49,925 nt of DNA from Planctomycetota bacterium. Its GTDB lineage: Bacteria; Planctomycetota; UBA8108; UBA1146. Both the position numbers and the translations under genes were made by a program. Shown here one piece after another: positions 41,725 through 49,925 of the stretch. The notes beneath the pieces are model-generated. The model was not told where the DNA came from and ran no database searches. It saw only the letters and a list, made by a program, of their open reading frames with translations. Position 1 is the stretch's first letter. Every line of letters begins with the position of its first letter. The stretch spans positions 1 through 49,925 of the forward strand of contig JABHOG010000025.1 in the NCBI GenBank assembly GCA_018694835.1. Reading direction: 5' to 3'.

Positions 41725-41913
41725 GTGGCCTCCCTTGAGTGCTGCGATGCTGATTCCCCCAGCCTAAGGGCCGCTACCCCCGGGCTCCAGAGAAGAGCGC
41801 AAGAACGATCGCCTTTGGCGGTGGGGTTGCTTCCCGGCAGATCCGGCGGTGTACTGCCGCATGCTCCGAGACCACTTGTCTACGATCAGATCGGCACAGC
41901 TGAGGGAACCAAC

Positions 41914-42573
41914 ATGACTGGACCGGGTGGACTCGAACTCGACACCATCGCACTTCCGCTGCTGCTGGCCTTCCTGAGCGGCTCGGTCCCCTTCACCTGG
42001 CTGATCGGAAAAGCACGCGGTATCGATCTCCTGTCGGTCGGAAGTGGCAATCCAGGAGCGACCAACCTGAGCCGGGAACTGGGAAAGTTCTACGGAGCGC
42101 TGGGGCTGATTCTCGACCTTCTCAAGGGGGCGATCCCGGTGCTACTCACTTCCGATCTCTGGGACCAGCCCGCCTTGCTGTTTCTGGTGGGCGCGGCAGC
42201 GGTGTTTGGACACTGTTACTCACCTTTCTTGAAGTTTCGTGGGGGCAAGGGTGTCGCGACCACCGGAGGGGTGCTGCTGGCGATCGAGCCGGCGATTGCA
42301 CTACTTCTGCTGGTCGGCTGGTTCATCGGGCTGAAATCGCTGCGCAGTGTCGGGATGGCTTCGGTGATCGCCTCGGTGACCGGAATCTGCTCTGCAGTGG
42401 TGATCCTGGCAGGTTGGCCACCGCTACTTCGCTGGCTGGTGACGGCAATTTCGAGTGACTCTCAGGCGGTTCTCGGCTGGGTTCTCCTGCTGGTCTCGGC
42501 TCTGGTGTTGATTCGCCATCGATCGAATATCCAGCAATATTATCAGCGAAGTTCAAAAGAGGAGAAGCGATGA
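41914..42573 (+). CDS. plsY: Glycerol-3-phosphate acyltransferase PlsY
   Basis: Inner-membrane enzyme that uses acyl-phosphate to acylate sn-glycerol 3-phosphate, the first step of phospholipid synthesis. It has the diagnostic motifs LLSGSVPFTWLIGK-type start region, SVGSGNPGATNL, and GHCYSPFLKFRGGKGVAT, with five to six membrane helices over 219 residues. ATG 41914 is chosen because GAGGGAA lies 7 nt upstream; an in-frame codon at 41725 would add an unrelated soluble stretch. The stop overlaps gpsA (ATGA), which supplies its substrate glycerol 3-phosphate. Confidence 0.95.
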   Translation: MTGPGGLELDTIALPLLLAFLSGSVPFTWLIGKARGIDLLSVGSGNPGATNLSRELGKFYGALGLILDLLKGAIPVLLTSDLWDQPALLFLVGAAAVFGHCYSPFLKFRGGKGVATTGGVLLAIEPAIALLLLVGWFIGLKSLRSVGMASVIASVTGICSAVVILAGWPPLLRWLVTAISSDSQAVLGWVLLLVSALVLIRHRSNIQQYYQRSSKEEKR

Positions 42574-43550
42574 AAGTGGTGGTAGCAGGGTCAGGAAGTT
42601 GGGGAACGGCTCTGGCGCACGTGGCTCGTCAGGGTGGAGCCGAGGTGACGATCCACTGCCGCAGAGCGGAAAGAGCGGACCAACTCGCTCGGGGATTCCA
42701 CGATATGTTGCCGCAAGGTGCTCTCGGGGAGGGCTTTCGGGTCTCGGTCGCCGGCGATGGACCGCCTCCCACAGCGGATCTGGTGATCTGTGCGGTCCCG
42801 ACCCAGCAGATTCGCCAATACATGGCGGGGCCTGGAGCAGAGTTGCCTCGGGATGCGATCTGGGTCTCCGCTTCAAAGGGACTCGAACTGGAGACCAATC
42901 TCTTGCCATCACAGGTGCTCCAAGATTGTGGCGTAACAATCGAGCCAGCCGTACTTTCGGGGCCTTCTCATGCGGAAGAAGTGGTGGCGAATTTGCCGAC
43001 CGCTGTGGTGGTGGCGGATGTCGATCTGGAGCGTGGGAAGATGATCCAGCAGATTCTCCGGACCCCGCGATTCAGGATCTACCGGAGTGACGATCGGACC
43101 GGAGTGGAATGGGCCGGGGCATTGAAGAATGTGGTGGCTTTGGGGTGTGGTATTGCAATCGGTCAAGGTTTCGGTGACAACACCGTAGCAGCACTGGTGA
43201 CCCGCGGAACTGTCGAGATCTCGAGGCTGGGGACGTCCCTGGGGGGACGTCGTGAAACCTTCGCAGGACTCTCTGGAATCGGTGATCTGGTGGTTACATG
43301 TTGTAGTGGGCATTCACGCAATCGAACGGTCGGGTGCAGAGTGGGTGCCGGCGAAACAGTCGCCGCAGTACTCGATTCGATGGAGCAAGTGGCCGAGGGA
43401 GTGATGACCTCCAAGGCTGTGAAGCAACTCTGTTCCACGGGCCAGGTAGAGATGCCCATCGCGGATACCGTGTTTCGCATTTTGCATGAAGATTTACCGG
43501 TGGCAGAAGGCGTCGAACAATTGCTGATGCGCCAACCAGAAGTAGAGTGA
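42570..43550 (+). CDS. gpsA: NAD(P)+-dependent glycerol-3-phosphate dehydrogenase
   Basis: Reduces dihydroxyacetone phosphate to sn-glycerol 3-phosphate for phospholipids. The 326-residue cytoplasmic protein has the Rossmann motif VVAGSGSWGTALA, AVPTQQIR, GPSHAEEV, the catalytic Lys in the ALKNVVALGCGI segment, and the long family signature GLSGIGDLVVTCCSGHSRNR. GAGGAG lies before the ATG, and the start overlaps plsY (ATGA), so both are made together. The PII-like gene follows after 10 bp on the same strand. Confidence 0.96.
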   Translation: MKVVVAGSGSWGTALAHVARQGGAEVTIHCRRAERADQLARGFHDMLPQGALGEGFRVSVAGDGPPPTADLVICAVPTQQIRQYMAGPGAELPRDAIWVSASKGLELETNLLPSQVLQDCGVTIEPAVLSGPSHAEEVVANLPTAVVVADVDLERGKMIQQILRTPRFRIYRSDDRTGVEWAGALKNVVALGCGIAIGQGFGDNTVAALVTRGTVEISRLGTSLGGRRETFAGLSGIGDLVVTCCSGHSRNRTVGCRVGAGETVAAVLDSMEQVAEGVMTSKAVKQLCSTGQVEMPIADTVFRILHEDLPVAEGVEQLLMRQPEVE

Positions 43551-43560
43551 GGAGAGCTAC

Positions 43561-43863
43561 GTGTACTGGGTTGTATCGATCATCCCATCCGAAGCCCTCG
43601 ATCTGCTGACGGAGAAGTTTTCGGCGGTCGGAGTGGTCCGATTCACGGTGGCCGAAGTGGAAGTAGTGAATCCTCAATCGGCAGTCCCGGCTGGGGATCA
43701 GGCTTTGAGGGTAGAGGTCGCATTGAACGAGGAGTTTCTTCAGCCAGCATTGAAGGTTCTGGAACAGATACAGAAGGCTGGCTTCGATGTCTCCACACAC
43801 GTGGGACAACTCTCGGACGCGATGAGAACTCGCACTGGTGAACTGGGCCCGGAAGCGATTTGA
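43561..43863 (+). CDS. Divergent PII-like (GlnB-related) signal protein
   Basis: A 100-residue protein with the PII order: strand WVVSIIPSEALDLLTEKF, then VVRFTVAEVEVV, a short middle, RVEVALNEEFLQPALKVLEQIQ, and the C-terminal MRTRTGELGPEAI, which matches the PII ending RTGE-G-xAI. Between strands 2 and 3 the T-loop is only about 13 residues and lacks the uridylylated Tyr; the GDGKIF segment is also missing. PII proteins sense 2-oxoglutarate, ATP and ADP and control nitrogen metabolism; here, being just upstream of glnA supports such a link. GTG 43561 has GAGGAG 6 nt before it. Confidence 0.7.
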   Translation: MYWVVSIIPSEALDLLTEKFSAVGVVRFTVAEVEVVNPQSAVPAGDQALRVEVALNEEFLQPALKVLEQIQKAGFDVSTHVGQLSDAMRTRTGELGPEAI

Positions 43864-43937
43864 AAAATTGGATCGGATCGAAACTCTTGGTCTCGATGAG
43901 CGAGCAGGAGTGACTTGAGAAACACATGGCGGATATT

Positions 43938-43965
43938 CAAGGGGTGTGCATTACAGGTAATATCG
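43938..43965 (+). promoter_or_regulatory. Weak promoter-like site upstream of glnA
   Basis: TAATAT at 43959-43964 with TTCAAG 16 bp upstream (43937-43942) is the best -10/-35-like match in the 133-bp PII-like/glnA spacer. A short ATTAC-AG-GTAAT palindrome (43951-43962) overlaps the -10. Confidence 0.25.
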
Positions 43966-43996
43966 GTTCTGAGATGAGCCGATGGAGGGAGAGACA

Positions 43997-45409
43997 GTGA
44001 CCGTCAATGAGGTCCTAGAACTGGTCAGGAACAAGGGTGTCGAAGCGATAGATTTCCGCTTCATGGATTTTCCCGGGCTCTGGCAACATTTTACGATTCC
44101 TGCCAGGGGTCTCGACGAGAGCAGTTTTACCGACGGCCTCGGATTTGATGGTTCCAGCATGCGTGGCTGGAAGGGGATCCAGGAGAGCGACATGTTGGTG
44201 ATCCCTGACCCCGACACCGCGTGGATCGATCCATTCCCCAAGATGAAGACGCTGGTGCTGATCTGTGACATCAAGGATCCCGTCACTCATGAGAGTTACT
44301 CGAGGGATCCTCGAAACATTGCGAAGCGAGCGGAAGCTTATCTGCGCACTACAGGAATCGGAGATGAAGCATACATTGGCCCCGAGGCTGAGTTCTTCAT
44401 CTTTGATGATATCCGTTTCGATCAGAACGAGCATTCTGGTTTCTACTTCCTCGACAGTGTCGAGGGACGCTGGAACACCGGTTCAGATGAAGGGCCAAAT
44501 CTCGGCTACAAGCCGCGATACAAGGAGGGCTACTTCCCTGTTCCTCCGACCGACAAGTTCAATGACCTGCGCAATGAGATGATGAAGAACCTCATGGATT
44601 GTGGCATCGAAATCGAATGCCAACATCACGAGGTCGCTACTGCAGGGCAGGCCGAGATCGACATCAAGTACAGTTCACTGCTCAAAGCCGCTGACCAGTT
44701 GATGTGCTACAAGTACATCGTCAAGAATACCGCCCATCAAAATGGCAAGACGGTTACCTTCATGCCAAAGCCGGTATGGAATGACAATGGTAGTGGCATG
44801 CACATGCACCTCTCCATCTGGAAGAACGGGGTCAACCAGTTCGCCGGTGATGGATATGGCGGCATGAGTGAAATCGGCCTGCATGCGATTGGTGGAATTC
44901 TACAGCACGCTCCAGCCCTGGTCGCATTGACCAATCCAACCACCAATTCCTACAAGAGGTTGGTGCCTGGATTCGAGGCCCCGACACGATTGGCCTACTC
45001 CTCGCGCAACCGCTCGGCAGCGATCCGCATCCCGGTCGGGGCCACCAGTGCCAGTGCCAAACGCTTCGAGTTCCGCTGTCCGGATCCCTCCTGTAATCCG
45101 TATCTGGCCTTCTCGGCCCTGACGATGGCGGCTCTGGACGGGATCAAGAACAAGATCGACCCGGGTCTTCCCTTCGACAAGGACCTCTACGACATGCCTG
45201 CGGATCAACTTGCGGATGTGCCGAGCACCCCTGCGTCTCTCGAGGATGCTCTCGATGAGTTGGAAAAGGATCACGAATTCCTGCTTGCTGGTGATGTCTT
45301 CACCCCGGATGCGATCCGCGCATGGATTGACTACAAGAGAGAAAAGGAAGTGAACGAGCTACGGCTCCGTCCACACCCCTATGAGTTCGCACTCTACTAC
45401 GACATCTAG
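43997..45409 (+). CDS. glnA: Glutamine synthetase, type I
   Basis: Makes glutamine from glutamate, ammonia and ATP. Segments include [19 protein letters not shown], the Glu metal ligands in [10 protein letters not shown], the ATP segment [23 protein letters not shown] and the loop NRSAAIRIP. The adenylylation Tyr is conserved in [10 protein letters not shown], so this is a GSI-beta enzyme that may be switched off by covalent AMP. GTG 43997 with GGAGGGAGA just upstream gives 470 residues, close to E. coli (469); ATG 43982 would add five. It follows the PII-like gene by 133 bp. Confidence 0.97.
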   Translation: MTVNEVLELVRNKGVEAIDFRFMDFPGLWQHFTIPARGLDESSFTDGLGFDGSSMRGWKGIQESDMLVIPDPDTAWIDPFPKMKTLVLICDIKDPVTHESYSRDPRNIAKRAEAYLRTTGIGDEAYIGPEAEFFIFDDIRFDQNEHSGFYFLDSVEGRWNTGSDEGPNLGYKPRYKEGYFPVPPTDKFNDLRNEMMKNLMDCGIEIECQHHEVATAGQAEIDIKYSSLLKAADQLMCYKYIVKNTAHQNGKTVTFMPKPVWNDNGSGMHMHLSIWKNGVNQFAGDGYGGMSEIGLHAIGGILQHAPALVALTNPTTNSYKRLVPGFEAPTRLAYSSRNRSAAIRIPVGATSASAKRFEFRCPDPSCNPYLAFSALTMAALDGIKNKIDPGLPFDKDLYDMPADQLADVPSTPASLEDALDELEKDHEFLLAGDVFTPDAIRAWIDYKREKEVNELRLRPHPYEFALYYDI

Positions 45410-46289
45410 TCGCGCCGGTCGGCCGGAGGAAGTTCCTGAGAGAACTTCCTCCGGCACGACGGATGGCTCCGACTCCCTTCCAGATCGGCAGACGATTGCG
45501 CAGCTTTCGTCCTGGCTGCTCGAACATCGCCCGGTCGTGGTCGCACTCAGCGGTGGAGTCGATTCGGCCTTGATGGCAGCGATTTCCGTCGAGGTCCTCG
45601 GTTCCGATGCGGTTGCCGTTACCGGAATCTCTCCCAGTCTTTCTCACGAGGAACAGGAAGCGGCTCGTCTTTCCGCTCGAATCGCAGGAATTCGCCATCT
45701 CGAAGTCGCTACTTCTGAGCTCTCACGACCGGGCTATCGCGCCAACGCCGGTGACCGTTGCTATCACTGCAAGTCGGAACTCTATGATGTGATCCTCTCT
45801 GTCGAAGAACTGGCCCAACACACCATCATCGATGGAGCCCAGGCTTCCGATGATTCTGGGGATCGACCTGGCATGAAGGCTTCTGGCGAGCGAGGGGTGA
45901 AGAGCCCTTTGCGCCAGTTTGGTATCGACAAGCCACAGGTACGGGAGATGGCACTACGCCGAGGATTGCCCAGCTGGGATCGACCGGCACGACCGTGTCT
46001 TGCGAGCCGCGTCCCGGTGGGAACCGAGGTGGACCGACGGCTGTTGCAACAGATCGAGGCGCTCGAGGCTCTGCTCTCCGGTGAAGGATTTTCGATTTAT
46101 CGAGCCCGATGCGGGGGAGATCGAGTGGTGGTCGAGATCGACCTCGAGCAACTGGAACAGTGCGCTGATGATCGTTGGCGTCAGCGCTTCGAGGCACTGG
46201 CCAGATCCCTCGGAATTTCCGAATGCTGGCTCGATGCCCGAGGATATGGGGGGCCGGGACCGGTTCGGCTGGAACCGCTGATCGGCTAG
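45381..46289 (+). CDS. larE: LarE-type ATP-dependent sulfur transferase
   Basis: PP-loop enzyme of the LarE family, which moves sulfur onto the pyridinium bis-carboxylate precursor of the nickel-pincer cofactor in known members. It has the PP-loop [11 protein letters not shown] near residue 55, [38 protein letters not shown] and [13 protein letters not shown]. It is 302 residues. The only in-frame start is ATG 45381, overlapping glnA by 29 bases without a Shine-Dalgarno sequence; the first 35 residues are Ser/Thr-rich and include a strong hairpin. No larB, larC or lactate racemase gene is next to it, so the real target is open. Confidence 0.85.
   Translation: MSSHSTTTSSRAGRPEEVPERTSSGTTDGSDSLPDRQTIAQLSSWLLEHRPVVVALSGGVDSALMAAISVEVLGSDAVAVTGISPSLSHEEQEAARLSARIAGIRHLEVATSELSRPGYRANAGDRCYHCKSELYDVILSVEELAQHTIIDGAQASDDSGDRPGMKASGERGVKSPLRQFGIDKPQVREMALRRGLPSWDRPARPCLASRVPVGTEVDRRLLQQIEALEALLSGEGFSIYRARCGGDRVVVEIDLEQLEQCADDRWRQRFEALARSLGISECWLDARGYGGPGPVRLEPLIG
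45422..45455 (+). other. 14-bp hairpin between glnA stop and larE core
   Basis: GCCGGAGGAAGTTC (45422-45435) and its exact complement GAACTTCCTCCGGC (45442-45455) flank a 6-nt loop, 13 bp past the glnA stop and inside the larE N-terminal codons. No T-run follows, so it is not a standard terminator. It may slow transcription, protect the glnA mRNA end, or set larE translation. Confidence 0.7.
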
Positions 46290-46356
46290 ATCGAGCCCTT
46301 CCTCTCGATCGGGGCAGAAAAGGTCGATTCTTGGCTGTTTCGACCCCTCGATGAAC

Positions 46357-46385
46357 TTGCACAACTCTCTCTGGGTCCGTAGTTT
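46357..46385 (+). promoter_or_regulatory. Candidate promoter of the cmk-plsC-rpsA operon
   Basis: TTGCAC (46357-46362), exactly 17 bp, then TAGTTT (46380-46385), 83 bp before the cmk start. The -10 is a modest match (three of six). The 179-bp larE-cmk spacer holds no gene. Confidence 0.4.
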
Positions 46386-46468
46386 ATTGGACTCGGGCCG
46401 GGACTCCGCGAGGCCATTTCAGGTGACGTGAATCTCGGTGTCCCTCGTGGCTTGTCTGGGAGGATCAC

Positions 46469-47167
46469 TTGGTTCTGCAGTTGGCGACCCTCGATGGACC
46501 TGCAGGCTGTGGCAAGAGTAGCGTTGCCCGGCTATTAGCGGCTCGCATCGGAGGACGGATGTTCTCCAGCGGACGGCTTTACCGCGGGATCACTTGGTTG
46601 GCTCTTGAGCATCGAGTGGCTCTTCCCGATCGGCAGCGAGTTGGTGAATTGATTGAGAACCATCGACTGGAAATCGTCGCAACTTCCGATTCGTTCAGAG
46701 TCGAGGTGGATGGATTCGATCCGGGAGATGTACTGGATTCGACCCGGGTGACCGGAGAGATCCATCACATTTCCAATGATCCGGCCGTGAGAAGTGCAGT
46801 GTTGCCGTTACAGCGCAACTTGCCCGCAGATCTTCCGGTGGTTGCAGAGGGTCGAGACATGGGAACCGTGGTGTTTCCGGATGCTCCGGTGAAGATCTTC
46901 CTGACCGCCTCCGTCGAGGAGCGAGCCAGGAGAAGACAGATGGAACTGAGTGATCGCCTCTCGGAGGACTTGCCGCTCGCGGTGGTCCAGGAGCAGGTGG
47001 CACGCAGGGATGCACTAGATGAAGAAAGAGATGTGTCGCCACTGATGGCGGCTCCAGATGCAGTGACAGTTGATACGACCTTGCTCGACCTGGAGGAGGT
47101 GCTATCGGCGATCATGAAGAGGATCCCGCGTTCGTGGAACCGGGGGCCAACTGGTTCTACTTCCTGA
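46469..47167 (+). CDS. cmk: Cytidylate kinase
   Basis: Phosphorylates CMP and dCMP to the diphosphates in the cytoplasm. The P-loop is DGPAGCGKSSVARLLA near residue 9; SSGRLYRGITWLA, EGRDMGTVVFPDAPVKIFLTAS and a late RRDALDEERDVSPLMAAPDA are the family landmarks. It has 232 residues. TTG 46469 is the start, with GGGAGGA 6 nt upstream, one of several TTG starts here. The plsC gene begins 34 bases before its stop. The cmk-plsC-rpsA order is found in many bacteria. Confidence 0.95.
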   Translation: MVLQLATLDGPAGCGKSSVARLLAARIGGRMFSSGRLYRGITWLALEHRVALPDRQRVGELIENHRLEIVATSDSFRVEVDGFDPGDVLDSTRVTGEIHHISNDPAVRSAVLPLQRNLPADLPVVAEGRDMGTVVFPDAPVKIFLTASVEERARRRQMELSDRLSEDLPLAVVQEQVARRDALDEERDVSPLMAAPDAVTVDTTLLDLEEVLSAIMKRIPRSWNRGPTGSTS

Positions 47168-47781
47168 GTCGCGCCGTGGCGGGATTTTTCTGCTGGTGTT
47201 TGTTCCGGCCGACCCGCCAAGGTGTTGAGAAGGTGCCTGAAAGTGGCGGCTTCTTGCTGGCGGTGAACCACTCGAGTTTCCTGGATCCGGTGATGGCCGG
47301 GACCAATCTGAAGCGCCCACTGGCGTACATGGCGAGAAGTACTCTCTTCAGGCCCGCTCCGATCGGGATGGCCTTGAGGGGGATGAATGCCCTTCCGCTC
47401 GAAAGAGAAGGGGTCGGAATCTCCGCATTCCGTTCGGTGATCGATCACCTCTCTCGCGGGGGAGGAGTACTGGTCTTTCCCGAGGGAACACGTAGCCGAA
47501 GCGGCCGACTCGGTCGCTTCAAGGGCGGTGTGGTGAAACTGGCGAGAATGTCCGGGGTCCTGGTGGTCCCGGCGATGATCGTCGGAAGTGATCGAGCGCT
47601 GGGACGGGGCCAGTGGTTGCCTCGGACGGTACCGTTGGAGATCCGCTTCGGCGATCCGATCGACTTGCTCGATCCAGCGGAAGACGCAGGTGAGGCGTTG
47701 GCTCGTCTGCGGGCGGCGATGGTTCGACTCGCTCCAGAGTGTGTCGATGAAGAACTGGTCGTCGATGATAAAGAACAGTGA
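47134..47781 (+). CDS. plsC: 1-acyl-sn-glycerol-3-phosphate acyltransferase
   Basis: Makes phosphatidate from lysophosphatidate at the inner membrane, following PlsY in the same pathway. The catalytic H-x4-D motif is NHSSFLD near residue 46, and the substrate motif VFPEGTRSRSG is near residue 110. A hydrophobic segment (LSRAVAGFFCWCLF) lies at the N-terminus. GTG 47134 overlaps cmk by 34 bases; GAGGA is 12 nt upstream. It has 215 residues. The stop codon lies within a 13-bp tandem duplication. Confidence 0.9.
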   Translation: MEPGANWFYFLSRAVAGFFCWCLFRPTRQGVEKVPESGGFLLAVNHSSFLDPVMAGTNLKRPLAYMARSTLFRPAPIGMALRGMNALPLEREGVGISAFRSVIDHLSRGGGVLVFPEGTRSRSGRLGRFKGGVVKLARMSGVLVVPAMIVGSDRALGRGQWLPRTVPLEIRFGDPIDLLDPAEDAGEALARLRAAMVRLAPECVDEELVVDDKEQ

Positions 47782-47806
47782 CATGGAACAGTGACATGGA
47801 ACAGTG
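47773..47806. repeat. 13-bp tandem duplication at the plsC stop codon
   Basis: GAACAGTGACATG occurs at 47773-47785 and 47786-47798, with a partial third copy to 47806. The plsC stop TGA (47779-47781) is in the first unit. The rest of the 176-bp plsC-rpsA spacer shows no gene. Confidence 0.9.
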
Positions 47807-47957
47807 CGATAAGAAAATGAACGACATCGATCTCGAGCCGGTGATGGTCACCAGCAGAGGTCGAGCAAACAAGGACGAGTGAATCGAAGCCGTGGACGGG
47901 CGCGAAGGTCGAGCCCGGGCTTCTCACAGTCCGTAACCAGAAAAAAGAGGCCTTTTC

Positions 47958-49925
47958 ATGGCCAGAACGGTCAGACCAGAACTGCTCAAGCAGTTTGATC
48001 TTCGGGGAGACTCCCTGGAGAAAAAAGTAGAAGAATACCTCGATGGCGACTCTCTCGATAATGTCGAAGAAATCCTCCTCGACTCGATTGGTGATTTCGA
48101 AGAAGACAAGATCATCGTCGGCACAGTGGTCAGCGTCAGCGACGACTGGGTCATCGTGGATGTGGGCTACAAGGCCGAGGGTGAAGTTCCGAAGAACCAC
48201 TTCGAGGGTGCCGAGATCAATGTTGGAGACAAAGTCGATGTCCTCATCGAGGAAGTCGATGAGACTGACGGCCGAATCATGCTTTCCAAGCGCAAAGCGG
48301 ATCGCATCAAGGGCTGGGAACAGGTGGTCGACACCCACAACGAGGGTGACGTGGTCAGCGGCCGCGTGATGAGGAAAATCAAGGGCGGATTGTTGATCGA
48401 CATCGGTGTTCCGGTGTTCTTGCCCGCTTCTCAGATTGCCATTCGCAGGGTGGGTGACGTATCCGAATTCGTCGGGCGTGATCTGGAATGCAAGATTATC
48501 AAGATCGATGAACCTCGTATGAACATCGTCGTCAGTCGCCGCAAACTTCTGGAAGAGCGTCGTGACGAGATGAAGTCGAACCTGATGTCTGAAATCGAAC
48601 TGGATCAGGTCCGTAAAGGGACCGTCAAGAACATCACGGACTTCGGCGCATTCGTCGACCTTGGTGGAATCGACGGACTGCTTCACATCACGGACATGTC
48701 ATGGGGCAGGATCAATCACCCCAACGAGATCCTCGCCGTCGAGCAAGAGATCGATGTGAAGGTGCTCAAAATCGACAAGGAGCGGGAACGAATCTCTCTC
48801 GGCCTGAAGCAGACCCAACCCAGTCCCTGGGACGACATCGAGGAACGCTTCCCGATCGGTGCAAAGATCAGTGGCAAGGTGGTCAACGTTCTCTCCTACG
48901 GTGCGTTCATCGAACTGGAAGAAGGCATCGAGGGACTGGTACACGTTTCCGAGATGTCCTGGACCCGTCGAATTTCGAACCCCAAGGAGGTGGTCGATGC
49001 GGGCCAAGAAGTCGACGTGGTGGTACTCGAGATCAAGAAGGAAAAGCAAGAGATCAGCCTCGGCATGAAGCAGATCGAGGTGAATCCTTGGGAAGTCGTG
49101 GCCCAGAAGTACCCTGTCGGACACTACATCAGCGGTAAGGTTCGTAACCTCACCAACTATGGTGCCTTCATCGAACTTGAGGATGGGATCGACGGACTCT
49201 TGCATGTCAGTGATATGTCATGGACTCGCAAGATCATTCACCCCTCGGAGAAGATCGAGAAGGGTGAAGAGATTCATGCGGTGGTCCTTGAAGTCGACCA
49301 GGAGCGCAAGCGCATTGCACTGGGCCTCAAGCAGATGGAAGAGGATCCCTGGATCCGTTTCATTCCTGAGACCTACGTGGTGGGCACGGTGATCCGGGGA
49401 ACCGTCACCAAGACCACCAACTTCGGCGCCTTTGTCCAGATGGATGAGGACCTCGAGGGTCTGCTGCACATCTCGGAACTCTCCGAGGACAAGGTCGAAG
49501 CTCCTGAAGAGGTGGTGAAGATCGGTCAGCAGGTTGATGTGAAGGTGATCAAGGTGGACGAGGAGAACCGGAAGATCGGTCTCAGTCTCAAGGAGGTCAC
49601 GGAGGAAGAGAGTGGCCAGCTGTCGGCACTCTACGCCGAAGCCGCTGAGGGGGAGTCGCCCACTGCTGTGGGGTCGGTACCGGAGAACTTGCCGGACGAG
49701 ATTCCCGATCTTGGCGAGGTGGTCGATCAGATCGATGCGGCTGCTGCGGTAGAAGAGGATGCAGCGGAGGGCAAAGCTTCGGCTGACGAACCGGCTGCGG
49801 CGGAAGCATCTGCTGAAGTTGCTGAAACGGTCGAATCTGCTGTGGAAGAACCTGCTGTGGAAGAACCTGCGGTGGTCGAATCTGCTGTGGAAGAACCTGC
49901 TGCGGAAGAACCTGCTGCGGAAGAA
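47958..49925 (+). CDS. rpsA: Small ribosomal subunit protein bS1, 3' end beyond the window
   Basis: RNA-binding protein of the 30S subunit that draws mRNA to the ribosome. Six S1 domains are visible in series within the first about 555 residues, starting near residues 47, 130, 217, 302, 389 and 474; domains 3-6 carry the classic FGAF or YGAF motif followed by GLLH or GLVH-type turns. After the sixth comes a long Ala/Glu-rich tail built from EEPA-type pentads encoded by 15-bp repeats, still open at the window edge (656 codons seen). The start is ATG 47958 with AGAGG upstream. E. coli S1 is 557 residues, so the acidic tail is an extra. Confidence 0.95.
   Translation, partial: MARTVRPELLKQFDLRGDSLEKKVEEYLDGDSLDNVEEILLDSIGDFEEDKIIVGTVVSVSDDWVIVDVGYKAEGEVPKNHFEGAEINVGDKVDVLIEEVDETDGRIMLSKRKADRIKGWEQVVDTHNEGDVVSGRVMRKIKGGLLIDIGVPVFLPASQIAIRRVGDVSEFVGRDLECKIIKIDEPRMNIVVSRRKLLEERRDEMKSNLMSEIELDQVRKGTVKNITDFGAFVDLGGIDGLLHITDMSWGRINHPNEILAVEQEIDVKVLKIDKERERISLGLKQTQPSPWDDIEERFPIGAKISGKVVNVLSYGAFIELEEGIEGLVHVSEMSWTRRISNPKEVVDAGQEVDVVVLEIKKEKQEISLGMKQIEVNPWEVVAQKYPVGHYISGKVRNLTNYGAFIELEDGIDGLLHVSDMSWTRKIIHPSEKIEKGEEIHAVVLEVDQERKRIALGLKQMEEDPWIRFIPETYVVGTVIRGTVTKTTNFGAFVQMDEDLEGLLHISELSEDKVEAPEEVVKIGQQVDVKVIKVDEENRKIGLSLKEVTEEESGQLSALYAEAAEGESPTAVGSVPENLPDEIPDLGEVVDQIDAAAAVEEDAAEGKASADEPAAAEASAEVAETVESAVEEPAVEEPAVVESAVEEPAAEEPAAEE
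49831..49925. repeat. 15-bp coding repeats in the rpsA tail
   Basis: Near-identical units of GCTGTGGAAGAACCT type repeat to the window end and encode A-V-E-E-P or A-A-E-E-P pentads. The array continues beyond the window. Confidence 0.85.

Noticed and set aside
43864-43996. Sigma-54 (-24/-12) promoter upstream of glnA
   Set aside because: rpoN is in the window and glnA is a common target, but no GG-N10-GC pair with the right context was found.
47445-48686. A 413-codon minus-strand open frame opposite rpsA and plsC
   Set aside because: It mirrors the codons of the S1 domains; its translation has no recognisable family and the plus strand is certainly coding.

Overview
The window reads as a bacterial chromosome segment, by eye moderately GC-rich, with densely packed genes on both strands. 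No phage, insertion sequence, CRISPR array, rRNA or tRNA could be recognised. Lipid A and heptose genes (lpxK, hldE, two GT9 heptosyltransferases, LpxL- and DUF374-type acyltransferases) and lnt point to a Gram-negative envelope. The secreted protein at 2308-3654 ends in a duplicated dockerin-like calcium-binding tail of the kind common in Planctomycetota, so I infer a planctomycete or close relative. This is inference: no marker RNA is present. Many genes appear to start with TTG behind a good Shine-Dalgarno sequence.

Layout. 1-3.7 kb: a 5'-cut DUF72 gene, pyruvate kinase and a secreted cohesin/dockerin-like protein. 3.9-9.5 kb: a plus-strand run of tdh-kbl (threonine to glycine), hisS, an alpha/beta hydrolase and a lone E1-alpha subunit, the last three joined by ATGA overlaps. 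9.5-13.8 kb: an IscA-type protein, an LpxL-like acyltransferase, an unknown secreted protein, a DUF374 acyltransferase and a heptosyltransferase. 13.9-19.9 kb: a degenerate FGGY-kinase-like and a degenerate ADP-ribosylglycohydrolase-like gene joined by a GTGA overlap, a stand-alone MshEN-like domain, lpxK, a conserved unknown gene and hldE. 20-23.6 kb: after a hairpin-rich spacer, two PilT-type ATPases and a second heptosyltransferase. 23.6-27.7 kb: Mrp, a thioredoxin-like protein, a 760-bp gene-poor stretch with a possible small RNA, inositol-phosphate synthase and rpsU. 27.9-31.4 kb: lnt and rpoN (sigma-54). 31.5-37.8 kb: a five-gene GldA/GldF/GldG/DUF4340-type ABC operon with a Pro-rich last gene, followed by what looks like the last codons of a groEL gene and a strong terminator. 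37.9-41.7 kb: small unknown proteins, a coiled-coil protein and a MoeB/ThiF-like enzyme. 41.9-46.3 kb: plsY-gpsA, a PII-like gene, glnA and larE. 46.5 kb to the end: cmk-plsC-rpsA, with rpsA running off the window.

How the genes fit together. Envelope lipid synthesis is the main theme: plsY, gpsA and plsC make phosphatidate; lpxK, the late acyltransferases, hldE and the heptosyltransferases build lipid A and inner core; lnt matures lipoproteins. Nitrogen assimilation (PII-like, glnA), central metabolism (pyk, tdh, kbl, E1-alpha) and translation (hisS, rpsU, rpsA) fill the rest. The least explained parts are the paired degenerate enzymes at 13.9-16.0 kb, the conserved gene at 17.4 kb, the Pro-rich gene of the Gld-like operon and the short transcription unit near 25.9 kb.
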